Source: Sulfopaludibacter sp963835555
GTDB lineage: Bacteria > Acidobacteriota > Terriglobia > Bryobacterales > Bryobacteraceae
Length of the DNA: 64,000 nucleotides
Direction: 5' to 3'
NCBI GenBank assembly: GCA_963835555.1
Contig: CAWIGC010000043.1
Location: forward strand, 372,001 to 436,000
Each line of letters starts with the position of its first letter. Within the stretch, counting starts at the first letter, position 1. Below the pieces are notes generated by a model, which worked only from the letters and a program-made list of their open reading frames with translations, was not told the origin of the DNA and did not search any database. Of this stretch, positions 8,835 through 18,144 are shown in pieces. Position numbers and translations under genes: made by a program.

Positions 8835-11034
8835 CTACTGCGCCTCGACGAACTGTTTGAGCCACACCATGAGTTCGGATGCCTTCTCGGGAGAATCCGC
8901 CTCGACGAACAGGCGCAGCACCGGCTCGGTGCCGGAGAAGCGCACCAGGGCCCAGTTGTCGTTGCCCAGGTAGAACTTGGTCCCATCCAGATGCGAGAGC
9001 CTGACAACCGGGTAGGCGCCGATGTGCGTGCACGGGGCGTCTTCGCAACTGCCGCGGCACGGCGACGCGCATCTCGGGCGTGGCGGGAAGCTTTCTTCCA
9101 TGCATACAGGCGGCCGGTGAGGTCGTAGACGGCGGTGCGCAATTGCGAAATCTTCTTGCCGGTGCGGGCCAGCATCTCGACGACCAGCGCGGAGGCGAAG
9201 ATGCCGTCTTTGCCCAGGATGTGGCCGCGAATGGTCAGCCCGCCGCTGGATTCGCCGCCCAGCAGGGCATTGTGGGCCACCATGGCTGGCGATATGCTTG
9301 AAGCCGACCGGCACCTCGTAGCACTTCTCGCCAAGGCGATGCGCCAGCCGGTCCAGCAGATGCGTGGTGGCCAGGTTGCGCACCACGCCGCCGCGTTCGC
9401 CGCGGACCTCGTGCATATACCAATACAGCAGCAGCAGGATGTCGTTGATCGGTGATGTATTCGCCGCGCTCGTCCACGATCGCGATGCGGTCGGCGTCGC
9501 CATCGGTGGCCAGCCCGAGGTCGTAGTCGATCTTCGCGCATCGTGGAGGTGAGCAGGCGCAGCGCCTCCAGGTTGGGCGCGGGCGAGCGGCCGCCGAACA
9601 GCGGGTTGTGGCGCTCGTGAATGAACGTCACCCGGCAGCGCGCCTCGGTGAGGATCGTGCCCAGCGTGAGCTGGCCCACGCCGTACATCGGATCGACGAT
9701 GACCTTGAGGCCGGCGTTGCGGATGGCCTCGCAGATCGATCAGCGTTTCCACCGCATCGACGTATTCGTTGGTGAAATCGCCGTGCCGCACGATGCCGGC
9801 TTCCAGCGCGATGTCCAGGTCCATCTTGATGACCTCCTCCAGGGTGAGCCGGTTGGTCTCGGCTTGGATCTGCCGGGTCTCGTCGTCCAGCAGCAGCGAG
9901 CCATCGCTGTGGAAGACCTTGAGGCCGTTCCACTCCGGCGGATTGTGGCTGGCGGTAAACGCCAGGCCATAGGCGGCGCTTCTGAGACGCCGTGGCGTAG
10001 GTGATGAGCGGCGTCGGCGCGTCTTCGCTCAGCAGCGTCGACCGGGATATTGTTGCCGCGCGAAGACCTCGGCGGCGGCTTCCGCCGCCGCGGTTGGAGA
10101 GGAAGCGGCGGTCATAGCCGATGAGCACGCCGCGCTTTTCCTGGCCCCGGCGCGTGATCTCGTTGGCGAGCGCCTGCGACAAGCGGCGGACATTGTGCAG
10201 CGTGAAGCCTTCGCCGATGATCGCCCGCCAGCCGCCGGTGCCAAAGGCGACCTGGTTCTGCTCCTCCTCGCGGCGCGGACGGAACAGGCGCTTCTGCAGG
10301 ATGAACTCGGCCTGCTCCAGGTCCTCGGCGCGTGTTGATGCCCTGGATTTCGTCCGGGTCGCAGATCTGATAGCTCTCCACCCGCAGGCCCGAGCGGATG
10401 AGCTCGTGCACGCAATCGGTCAGATGATAATCGCCGTCTTGGGCGACGGCGAGAGCTTCTCCAGGGCGGAGAAGATCGCCGGCGGCAGCGACGATGTAGG
10501 CGCCGACGTTGAGCTCGTGGATTTCGCGCACGGCGGGCGAGGCTTCGGTCTCTTCGATGATGTCCATGATGCGCCCCGCGGCATCGCGAATGATGCGGCC
10601 ATAGGGCAGGGGCTGGTCCATCATGGCGGTCAGCAGCGTCAGGTGCGCCTTGCTGCAGGGCGTGCCGGTTGAGCAGGCCGCGAATGGACGCCGGGCCGGA
10701 ACAGGGGCGTATCGCCGTAGAGGATCAGCAGGTTGCCCTCGAAATCCGCAAGGTCGCGCGCCGCCTGCAACACCGCGTGGCCGGTGCCCAGCTGGCTCTC
10801 CTGAATCACATAATGGTAGGCGGCGCCCAGGTGGGCGCGGACATCGTCCTTGCGGTAGCCCACCACAATGGCGATATCTTTGGCGGGCACCACTTCCAGG
10901 GCGTTCTGGAGCACGCATTCCAAAACGCTGCGGTCTCCCAGGGGGCTCAGCATGATGGAGCGGCCCTCCGCATCGAGGGCATCCTTGCCGGCAGCGAGAA
11001 TCACCGCCTTGCGGTGCGGCGTTTGCTTATCCAT
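8835..11034 (-). CDS. GlmU-like nucleotidyltransferase fused to phosphohexomutase (frameshifted)
   Basis: The start at 11034 (MDKQTPHRKAVILAAGK) opens a GlmU-like uridyltransferase domain of about 235 residues. Visible parts are QLGTGHAVLQAARD, LLILYGDTPL, LTLLTAMM, PYGRIIRD and DEIQGINT. Without any intervening start codon the coding continues through a short linker into an alpha-phosphohexomutase with FGTGGWRAIIGEGFT, the TASHNPPEW active-site region near 9940, a DGDADR metal loop near 9500, GGESSGG near 9250 and RFSGTEP near 8935. The left-handed beta-helix acetyltransferase domain of true GlmU is absent. At least eight single-base shifts break the frame, and several fit one extra C at a CG step. 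Likely role: sugar 6-phosphate to sugar 1-phosphate and then NDP-sugar in one polypeptide (about 733 residues). Confidence 0.75.
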
Positions 11035-11107
11035 ATTTCCAAGGTCCGATATTCGGAGAAAAATGTCTAGTCCGGGCGCAGGGCTCCAGGGTCGCGCGCC
11101 TTTTATG

Positions 11108-11569
11108 TTACTGAGAGGAAGAGTAGGGGCCAAGCGGGACCGACACGCTGACCGGCGTTCCGCGGTAGGCGCCTGCGAGGTAGGGCGAAAGCGTCTGGTA
11201 TGAGAAGCCCGAGATTTGAACCACGAGGCGATAGTTGGCGGTTCCCCCATCGGCGGTGGAGACGGCGACCATCGACGGAGCCAGTCCAAAGGAGGGCGTG
11301 CGCCCGGCAGGCGCGGAGGGTTGCAGGTAGAGGACCATGTTTTGAATCGCGGCGCTATCGGTGGGATCGGTCGCGGCGCCCCAACGGGCTGCCGCGCGGG
11401 CACGCTCCACGATGGCCTGCTGGATGAACAGGAACTGTCCGCAATCCGCGATGGCGAGCAGGAGCGCCAGGAAGATCAGGCCGATCAGGGTCAGTTCTAC
11501 CAGGGTGCCGCCCCGGCGGCTCCTCTTCCACCCCGATACCGCCTTGGATTTCGCTGCGCGCTCAAGCAT
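11108..11569 (-). CDS. TadE-like pseudopilin of Tad/Flp pilus type
   Basis: The start at 11569 gives MLERAAKSKAVSGWKRSRRG followed by a hydrophobic segment with the TadE signature (GTLVELTLIGLIFLALLLAI). The 153-residue product has one N-terminal membrane helix and a periplasmic domain rich in Ser, Thr and Ala. TadE proteins are minor pseudopilins processed by a prepilin peptidase. The gene is third in a leftward set of Tad-type genes, 10 bases after the preceding TadE-like gene and 73 bases before the fusion gene. No secretion ATPase or prepilin peptidase is in the window. Confidence 0.8.
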   Translation of the reverse strand: MLERAAKSKAVSGWKRSRRGGTLVELTLIGLIFLALLLAIADCGQFLFIQQAIVERARAAARWGAATDPTDSAAIQNMVLYLQPSAPAGRTPSFGLAPSMVAVSTADGGTANYRLVVQISGFSYQTLSPYLAGAYRGTPVSVSVPLGPYSSSQ

Positions 11570-11579
11570 GGCGGGTTCC

Positions 11580-12026
11580 TCAAGCCGGCGCCCACACGCC
11601 CTGATACCGATACGTAACCTGGGGTTTACCAGTGAGCGTGAAGCTTCCGAAGAGGGCATTGATGGTGTATCCGGTGATGGATACCTGCACGGTACGCGGC
11701 ACTCCATTGGCGAAACTCACTTTCAAATTCACATGTTTCGCGGCGAGCCCGGCGACCGCCGGCGTACTGCCGCCGGCCGGATTTCCATAGACCACCATGC
11801 GCTGTACGGCCGACAGAAATGCGCTGGAAGGCGTTGGCGAGGCGGAGTCGTACGGAACCAGGGAAGCGTAGCGGGCGCCTTGCGCGACTGCCGTTTGCAG
11901 CTTATCGTACTGAATCACCGCATAGCCGACTTCGAACGTGCCGGAGAAGGTGGCCAGTAATACGCCCGATCCCAGGGCGAATTCGACCACCGCGATGCCC
12001 TTTCGCCCGCGACGCCAGTGTCTCAT
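11580..12026 (-). CDS. TadE/TadF-like pseudopilin
   Basis: A 148-residue protein beginning MRHWRRGRKGIAVVEFALG, with the Glu at the classical position after the basic leader and one hydrophobic helix. The remainder is an extracytoplasmic domain of low similarity to anything obvious. The start overlaps the stop of the TadG-like gene by four bases, which suggests translational coupling. It probably works with the neighbouring pseudopilins in a Tad (Flp) pilus or secretion system encoded partly elsewhere. Confidence 0.8.
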   Translation of the reverse strand: MRHWRRGRKGIAVVEFALGSGVLLATFSGTFEVGYAVIQYDKLQTAVAQGARYASLVPYDSASPTPSSAFLSAVQRMVVYGNPAGGSTPAVAGLAAKHVNLKVSFANGVPRTVQVSITGYTINALFGSFTLTGKPQVTYRYQGVWAPA

Positions 12027-13154
12027 TGCACCACCTGCACCGTTGTCGCGCCCGTAGATCCACCGGCCGAGGGTCCGGAATTACCGATGTTATAAGGACC
12101 GACATAAAGCGCGCAATAAGGACTGTTACCGTTGGTGTTCTTCTTGTAGTAACTACTGGGGGAGCCATCGGCCAGGAGCAGGAATACGCCGTAGCCTACC
12201 ACGTTGGTGTGTGACGGATCGACCGGGTCCACGATGGCCACGGGGAGCAATCGCCTGCCGTTGTGGCCGGCGGCGGCCATATATTCTCCGGGTGTGTTGT
12301 GAGTGGTATCGCTATCCTGGCTCGCCCGCTCATCCAGATATCCTGCTTCGGATTGTTTGTTCCCCGACGAAAGATATGGATCCAGATTCATGCCTACAGA
12401 CAGCGGCGCGAGCTGTGTGCCGTTCAAAACAGCGCTGGCAATGGCGCTATTACTGTTGCTGCCCCAATAACCATGGTAGGAAGAACCCCAGTTATCCACA
12501 ACAGCCATAAGCGAGGCATCCGAATCATCGGGGCAGGGATCCGAATTGAAGCACTTACTCGGATTGCCGGGTCCGCAACCGCTCCTGTTACTGTTGAACG
12601 TGGGCCAGTGGATGGAATACGAGTTTCCGGGGACGAAGCCGAAATTGGGGCCTGCGCCGGCGGTGCTGACCGCGGTGTAGGGAGCCAGGCCGTTGCTGAT
12701 GGACGTGATCGGGATCTGCCCGGCGACCGCGGTGGCCTTAACGGCAAAGCTGTTTTGGCCGGTCAGGCAGGGAAGAAAGTACAAAGGCACCGGAACGCTG
12801 GCGGTAACCTTGACAAAGGAGTATCCCGCGGCCGGATTCGGATTGGCGGCCCATGGGCCGTGGGACGCCGCGGCAAAGGTTACCGATGGACCGGCTAACG
12901 CTGGTGGTTCCAAAGTTCCACTTATTGCCGGAAGCAGCGATGGCGCTCGCGGCATTCTGTATGCCGGTGGTGGTACCATCGAGCGCCATCGCGCCGGCCA
13001 GGGCTGCGGCGTCGGCATAGACCTGGATTTCGTTTTTGACGATAAACACCCTGCCTAAGTCGACCGCCAAGCCGGCTACCGCGATGACGCCGGCGGCGGT
13101 TAATGCCATGGTGACCAGCACGAACCCGCTCCGCCGGGTGAGCGGCAGGAACAC
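12023..13154 (-). CDS. TadG-like Flp pilus assembly protein (frameshifted)
   Basis: The N-terminus (RRSGFVLVTMALTAAGVIAVAG) is the typical TadG leader and membrane helix, followed by DLGRVFIVKNEIQVYADAAA, where alanine-rich aggregation-type sequence starts. The large periplasmic part has Cys residues and Asn/Ser/Gly-rich segments. The frame shifts near 12890, consistent with one extra C (AGCGG read as AGCCGG). The product would be about 377 residues. The start is uncertain: a GTG at 13154 is used here because no in-frame ATG lies closer. It is first in the leftward pseudopilin cluster. Confidence 0.7.
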
Positions 13155-13186
13155 AAAAGGCTGCGTATCATCTTCATGCCACCTGA

Positions 13187-13204
13187 CCCTATAAGAACAT
13201 AGGG
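13187..13204. promoter_or_regulatory. Perfect 6-bp inverted repeat upstream of tad-like cluster
   Basis: CCCTAT and ATAGGG flank six bases, 33 bases upstream of the TadG-like start. A second hairpin (GTGAAGGG with CCCTT and CAC) lies at 13238-13261. The 217-base gap 13155-13371 separates this cluster from a rightward small gene. Role as an operator or attenuator is inferred only from symmetry and place. Confidence 0.3.
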
Positions 13205-13371
13205 GGTGCGGGCAGGAAATCGGGTAAGCGCTCTAATGTGAAGGGGACTTCGCCCTTACACGTGAGACTATTCAGCCAGTCATTTTGTTTTGCAACGGAT
13301 GCCTTACATTCGATGTTAATGTTACTTAGCCCGAGTTATTCCAGCGGAAGGAACGTATACTGGCATCAGCT

Positions 13372-13695
13372 ATGAAACGGACCAGGCACTTTGCAGCCGC
13401 CATGCTGCTATCACTGGGCCTGCTTGGCCAGGCCAGCCAGTCTCCCGTCAGCGGAAGCTGCCAAAATGGCGGAACCTTTCCCGACTGCGTGGGAGGAGAA
13501 ACCGTCTTCACCAGTACGAAGTACACCGGACAGGTTCACGTCAAGGTAACCAACAGCTCCGGAGAAGTAATCGATGACGGTTATTACAGTACCACCAGCG
13601 ACGGGGTTCTCAGCTTCTTCGAGAACCTGTCCTTTGCCGATACTTACACCATTGCGATCAACGGCCAGGTGGTCCTGACCGTGACGACCCGGTGA
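13372..13695 (+). CDS. Small secreted protein with a Cys pair, unknown function
   Basis: A 107-residue protein with a signal peptide (MKRTRHFAAAMLLSLGLLGQA). The mature part contains two Cys residues about ten positions apart (SCQNGGTFPDC), likely a disulfide, and a beta-rich Thr/Val/Tyr sequence resembling a small immunoglobulin-like or fibronectin-like fold. I do not recognise the family. A TATACT element at 13356-13361 lies 10 bases before the ATG, so the transcript could be nearly leaderless. It is divergent from the Tad-type cluster, which may or may not be meaningful. Confidence 0.6.
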   Translation: MKRTRHFAAAMLLSLGLLGQASQSPVSGSCQNGGTFPDCVGGETVFTSTKYTGQVHVKVTNSSGEVIDDGYYSTTSDGVLSFFENLSFADTYTIAINGQVVLTVTTR

Positions 13696-13727
13696 CGGTC
13701 CGGATCCGTTAGAAATGGCAGTGCGCG

Positions 13728-14163
13728 ATGGACACGGTTCGCATTGCACTGGCCAATCTCAGGTTTCCGGCGACACCGGACCCAGGGTTTCTCGAATGCG
13801 CCCGGTCCGCCATCGGGGCGGCTGCCGCGAGGGCAAACGTCGCGGTGATTCTCGGCAGCGAGCGGATCGTGGATGGCGCGCTGCGAATTACCGCGTTGGT
13901 GTTCCATGCGGATGGCTCGCTCGGCGGTGTTCAGGATAAGGTCCAGCTTGACCCTTCGGAAGAGGGCACGTATTCGCCGGGCTCGGGCAGGCGGAACTTC
14001 CAGGTTGGTCCGTTGACATTCGGCATTGCCATCTGTCACGAAGGCCGGCGGTATCCGGAAACCGTGCGGTGGGCCGTACGGGAAGGAAGGGTTGCTGATG
14101 GCGGACATCGATATCGCCGCGGCCACCGGATTGCTTGCCGCGCGGTACAAGCCCACCGGCTGA
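13728..14163 (+). pseudogene. Carbon-nitrogen hydrolase (nitrilase family) with internal deletion
   Basis: The N-terminal part (MDTVRIALANLRFP onward) carries the family Lys in GGVQDKVQLDPSEEG and the catalytic Cys in GIAICHEGRRYPE. About fifteen codons later the sequence jumps to what is normally the C-terminus, YGKEGLLMADIDIAAATG, in another frame, and ends at 14163. A normal member has about 260 residues. Here about 80-110 residues between the Cys region and the C-terminal strand are missing, so the product cannot be functional. A real deletion or an assembly collapse are both possible. Confidence 0.7.
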
Positions 14164-14196
14164 AATCAATAATAAAATTGGAGCCTTGGAGGAGCC

Positions 14197-14661
14197 ATGA
14201 ATTCCGAAATGTTACACGACCTGGCCCGGCATCAGGTTTGGGCCGACGGGGCGCACTGGAGAGCGCTTCATGAAAATCCCGCATTGCTGGACGATGCCGA
14301 GATCCGCTCGCGGCTGAACCACATCCTGACGGCGGCGAAAATGCTGACCATGCTGGCTCGCGGTGGGGCGCCGGACCCGGCTGGAGCGCAGCCCATCGAG
14401 TCCGTGGATCAATTGGAAGCTGCCATGGAACAGGCCAATGCGGATTTCTGCAAAGCGCTGGGGGAGGTGGATCTCGATAAGATGATCGCGCTGCCGCGCG
14501 GGCCGCAAGGTCCGTTTGAGACACCGGCGTGGGTGCTGCTGTTGCAGGCGCTGACGCACAGCCAGCATCACCGCGGACAGAACGCGTCGCGGATGCGCCA
14601 GCTCGGGGGGAAACCGCCGATGACGGACTTTATCGTGTGGTATGCCACGGGGCGGCCGTAG
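14197..14661 (+). CDS. DinB-like family protein
   Basis: A 154-residue protein with the four-helix DinB/YfiT-type fold. Conserved features are the early HQVWAD helix, LNHIL in the second helix and HSQHHRGQ in the third, whose His residues bind a metal in this family, followed by the common ending MTDFIVWYATG. Members are often bacillithiol or mycothiol-type transferases or remain of unknown function, and no specific function can be assigned. A good ribosome binding site (GGAGGAG) precedes the ATG. Neighbours do not explain its role. Confidence 0.85.
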   Translation: MNSEMLHDLARHQVWADGAHWRALHENPALLDDAEIRSRLNHILTAAKMLTMLARGGAPDPAGAQPIESVDQLEAAMEQANADFCKALGEVDLDKMIALPRGPQGPFETPAWVLLLQALTHSQHHRGQNASRMRQLGGKPPMTDFIVWYATGRP

Positions 14662-14705
14662 CGTTCGTTTTGCGAGCGGTGCGCGGGGCTAGAATGATCG
14701 GTGCC

Positions 14706-17700
14706 ATGCGCATTCGATCGGTTTTTCCCGCAGGGATCGCCTTGTTGCACCTGATTGCGGGAGTCCTGGTGCTGTCAGCCCAGGAGCATACGGTTTGGCA
14801 TTTGGGGAATTTCGATCATACGGCGGCCGAGTTCGGCGGCCGGGTGGGAAACCAGCCGGTAGTGGTGGATGCCGGCGCACCGGATGCAGCCAGGAATTGG
14901 CCGGCTTCGCAAGCCGGAACGCTGAACGCCTCCGCGGGCCCGCAATCGCATTCGCGCGCGATCCAATTTCGTCTCGACGAGGCTCCGCAGGGAACGTTTG
15001 CGCTGGATCTTGCGGTGATGGCCGGCAATCCCCGCGTACCGCGCCTGGAACTGGACCTCAACGGCGCGCCGCGCGTGGGCCTATCTCGACCGCCGGCTGA
15101 GTTATCACGCCGAAGGACGCGCCGATTCGCCGATCAACGCCGAAGCCCGGGTGCGCATTCCCGTTCCCGCCGCGCGCTGCGGCAGGGCGGCAATGTGCTC
15201 CGCATCACCGCGGTGGACGACGTGCCAGACGCCAATGGCGATTCGCAAATCACTTGGGACGCGCTGGCGCTGGTGCGCGGCGAAGCCTCCGCCGCGCCGA
15301 CCCGATGTGACCGTGGAGCCAGGCTACTTCTTCGCTGCAGCGAGACGGCGGCCTGCGCGAATCGGTTGCGGTGACGGTCACTACCGCGGAGATCGTCTCA
15401 CGCGGCAACCTGACCTTGAACCTGGCCGGCGCGGCCTATCATGCCGACCTGACCCCGGCCCGCTTCGGCCAGCAGCGCTTCGAATTCTGGGTTCCGGAGT
15501 TCGCGGCGGGAACCGAAGCGCGCGTTTCGGTCCAGGCTCAACGGCGCGAGCTCCGAGCATGTCGAACGGCTGACGCCGAAACGCAAGCTCACGGTCTACA
15601 TCGTCCCGCACACGCATCTGGATATCGGCTTCACCGATTACCAGCCGAAGATCGAGGAACTGCAGAACCGCAACCTGGACCGCCTGCTGGAAGAGATGCG
15701 CCACGACGCCGATTTGCGCTTCTCGCTGGATGGCGCATGGCTGGCGGAGCAGTACCTGCGCACGCGCTCGGCCGCCGCGCAGCGGGAATTCCTGGACGCG
15801 GTGCGCGCGGGCCGCATTTCCATTCCCGCGCAATACGTGAACCTGATGGCCGGAGGCGCCAGCCTGGAAACGCTGGTCCGCTCGCTCTACGCGGGCCGCG
15901 CGCTCAACCGCAATGCGGGCCGGCACAGCGACGTCGCGAACATCACCGACGTGCCGGCGTATCCGTGGGCGTATGCCTCCGTGCTGGCCGCCGTCCGGAG
16001 TAAAGTATTTCGCCGCCGGGGCGAACGACGACCGCGGCCCGCAGCCTCTCTACGGGCGCTGGCAGACGCGCTCGCCCTTCTGGTGGCAGGGTCCGGACGG
16101 CGCGAAAGTGCTGATGGCGTACACGCGCCAGTATTCGAACCTCTGGTTCGTCTGCGGCCTGCCGCCGGCGCGAGGCCGGCTGCCGCGAAAGCCTGCCCAC
16201 ATTTTTTCAGACCTTCGAATCGCCTGGCTACCTGCCCGACACCGTGTTGATGTTCGGCAGCCAACTGGAAAACACCGACCTGATTCCCGGTGAAGGCGAG
16301 TTCGTGCGCAACCTGGAACGCCAAGTACTCCTGGCCGCACCTGCAACTGGCCACCTTTCCGGATTACTTCGATCTGATCGCGAAAAAGTACGGCGACCGT
16401 CTCGAAACCGTGCGCGGCGATTTCGGCCCGTATTGGGAAGACGGCATCGGCACCGATGCGCAGTATGCCGCGCTGTACCGCGCAGACCGAAAGCCGCGCG
16501 CCCGCGGTGGAGACGCTGTCCTCGTTGGCCGCCCTTCAGAATGCCGCATGGGCGCCGCCGCTGGAGAGCGTTCGCCGCCTGTGGCGCGATCTGATTCTCT
16601 ACGCCGAGCACACCTACACCTCCTCCGGCGGCTATTCCAGGCCCGATAGCGAACAGAGCGTGCGCCAGATCGAGACCAAGCATTTCCACGTGGACGATGC
16701 CCGCGAGACGGCGCATTGGATCGCGCAGGAATCCATGAGCCGGTTGCTGGATTCCATCCGCGTCGCGCCGCCCGCGATGGTGGTGTTCAATTCGCTGGCG
16801 CACGAGCGCAGCGGCCTGGTGGAACTCGATCTTTCGAATGGGATGCAGTCCTGAAGGACGACGAGCGGCGCGACGGTCCGCGCTGGAGAATGTCCACGGC
16901 GGCAGCGGATACCGGCGCGTGCGCTTCCTGGCCGCGAAGATTCCCGCGATGGGATATCGCGTCTACCGGCTGGAAAGAGGACCGGTGGCGAATGCAGCGC
17001 GAGAAGAAGTCCGGCAACGCCATCGAGAACGCGTTCTACCGTGTGACGGTCGATCCGCAGCGCGGCGGCGTTGCCAGCATTTTCGATAAACAGCTCGGCC
17101 GCGAACTGGTGGATTCCGCGAGCCCTTACCTGCTGGGGCAATATCTGCACGTGTCCGGAGGCGAGGGCACGCGGTTGATTCACATTACCGAGCACTTGCC
17201 CACAGCGAAGCTCACGGTGAGCTCCTTCGGGCGGCGCGGCGATGGTGAACGCCCGGACGACGCCGTGGGGACGACCTTGACCTACCGCGTGAGCGGACCC
17301 GACGCGCCGGAGATCGCCGTGGAGATCCGCCTGTTCGATGGCGAAAAGAAGATCGAGATTCGCAATCGCCTGACCAAGGATCCGGTGGACCAGAAAGAGG
17401 CGGTCTACTTCGCTTTCCCCTTCGCCGCGCCGAATCCGGAATTCGAATACGAGGGGCAGACCGGCACGGTGAATCCCGCGCGCGACGAACTGGCGGGCGG
17501 TTGCCGCGAATGGTATACGGGCGGGCGCTGGTCGCGCGTGAGCGGCGGCGGCATGAGCGCGGCCGTGATCCCGCTCGATGCGCCGCTGGTGACGTTCGGC
17601 GATATCAATCGAGGACTCTGGCCGGAGAAGTTCGACCCGCGCTCTGCCACCATCTTCTCCTACGCGTTGAACAACTACTGGCACACCAATTTTCCGCGCG

Positions 17701-18139
17701 TGCAGAGCGGCGAGTTCCATTTCGATTACGTACTCACCAGCGGGGCCACGCTGGACCCGGCGGCACTGAGCCGCCTGGGTCGCGAAGCCCTGACGCCGCT
17801 CGAATCGGACGAACTGACGCGCAACGATAAAGTGGGGCTGCGCGGCTCGCTGCCCGAAACGGCCGGATCGTTTCTGAGTCTCAGCGGCGATGGCGTGGAG
17901 ATGGAAACGCTCAAGCCCGCCGAGGATGGCAACGGCTACATCGCCCGGCTGGTGGAAACCGCCGGCCGCTCCGGCACGGCACGCCTTCGTCGGGCCTGCT
18001 CCGGATCGATCGCGCCTGGAGGTGCAACGCCGTGGAGGATAATCAGCAAGAGGTCGCCGTGGGCGGAAACGGGGTGGAGGTTGCGATGACTCCCCACTCT
18101 ATCGCGACGGTGCGCCTGCTGCTGCACCCTGCGAGGTAA
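14706..18139 (+). CDS. GH38-like alpha-mannosidase, secreted (many frameshifts)
   Basis: The start at 14706 gives a signal peptide (MRIRSVFPAGIALLHLIAG...). After about 290 residues of beta-rich sequence comes the GH38 catalytic start IVPHTHLDIGFTDYQ near 15600, then RFSLDGAWL, PYWEDGIGTDAQ near 16430 and the C-terminal beta-sandwich domains (for example SIFDKQLGREL near 17080). The expected product is about 1144 residues. At least twelve single-base shifts interrupt it between 15075 and 18060, and corrected frames join into one normal-length protein, so sequence errors are more likely than decay. GH38 enzymes hydrolyse alpha-mannosidic bonds using a zinc ion. The stop is five bases before the sulfatase start, so an operon is probable. 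Confidence 0.75.
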
Positions 18140-18144
18140 ATGCG

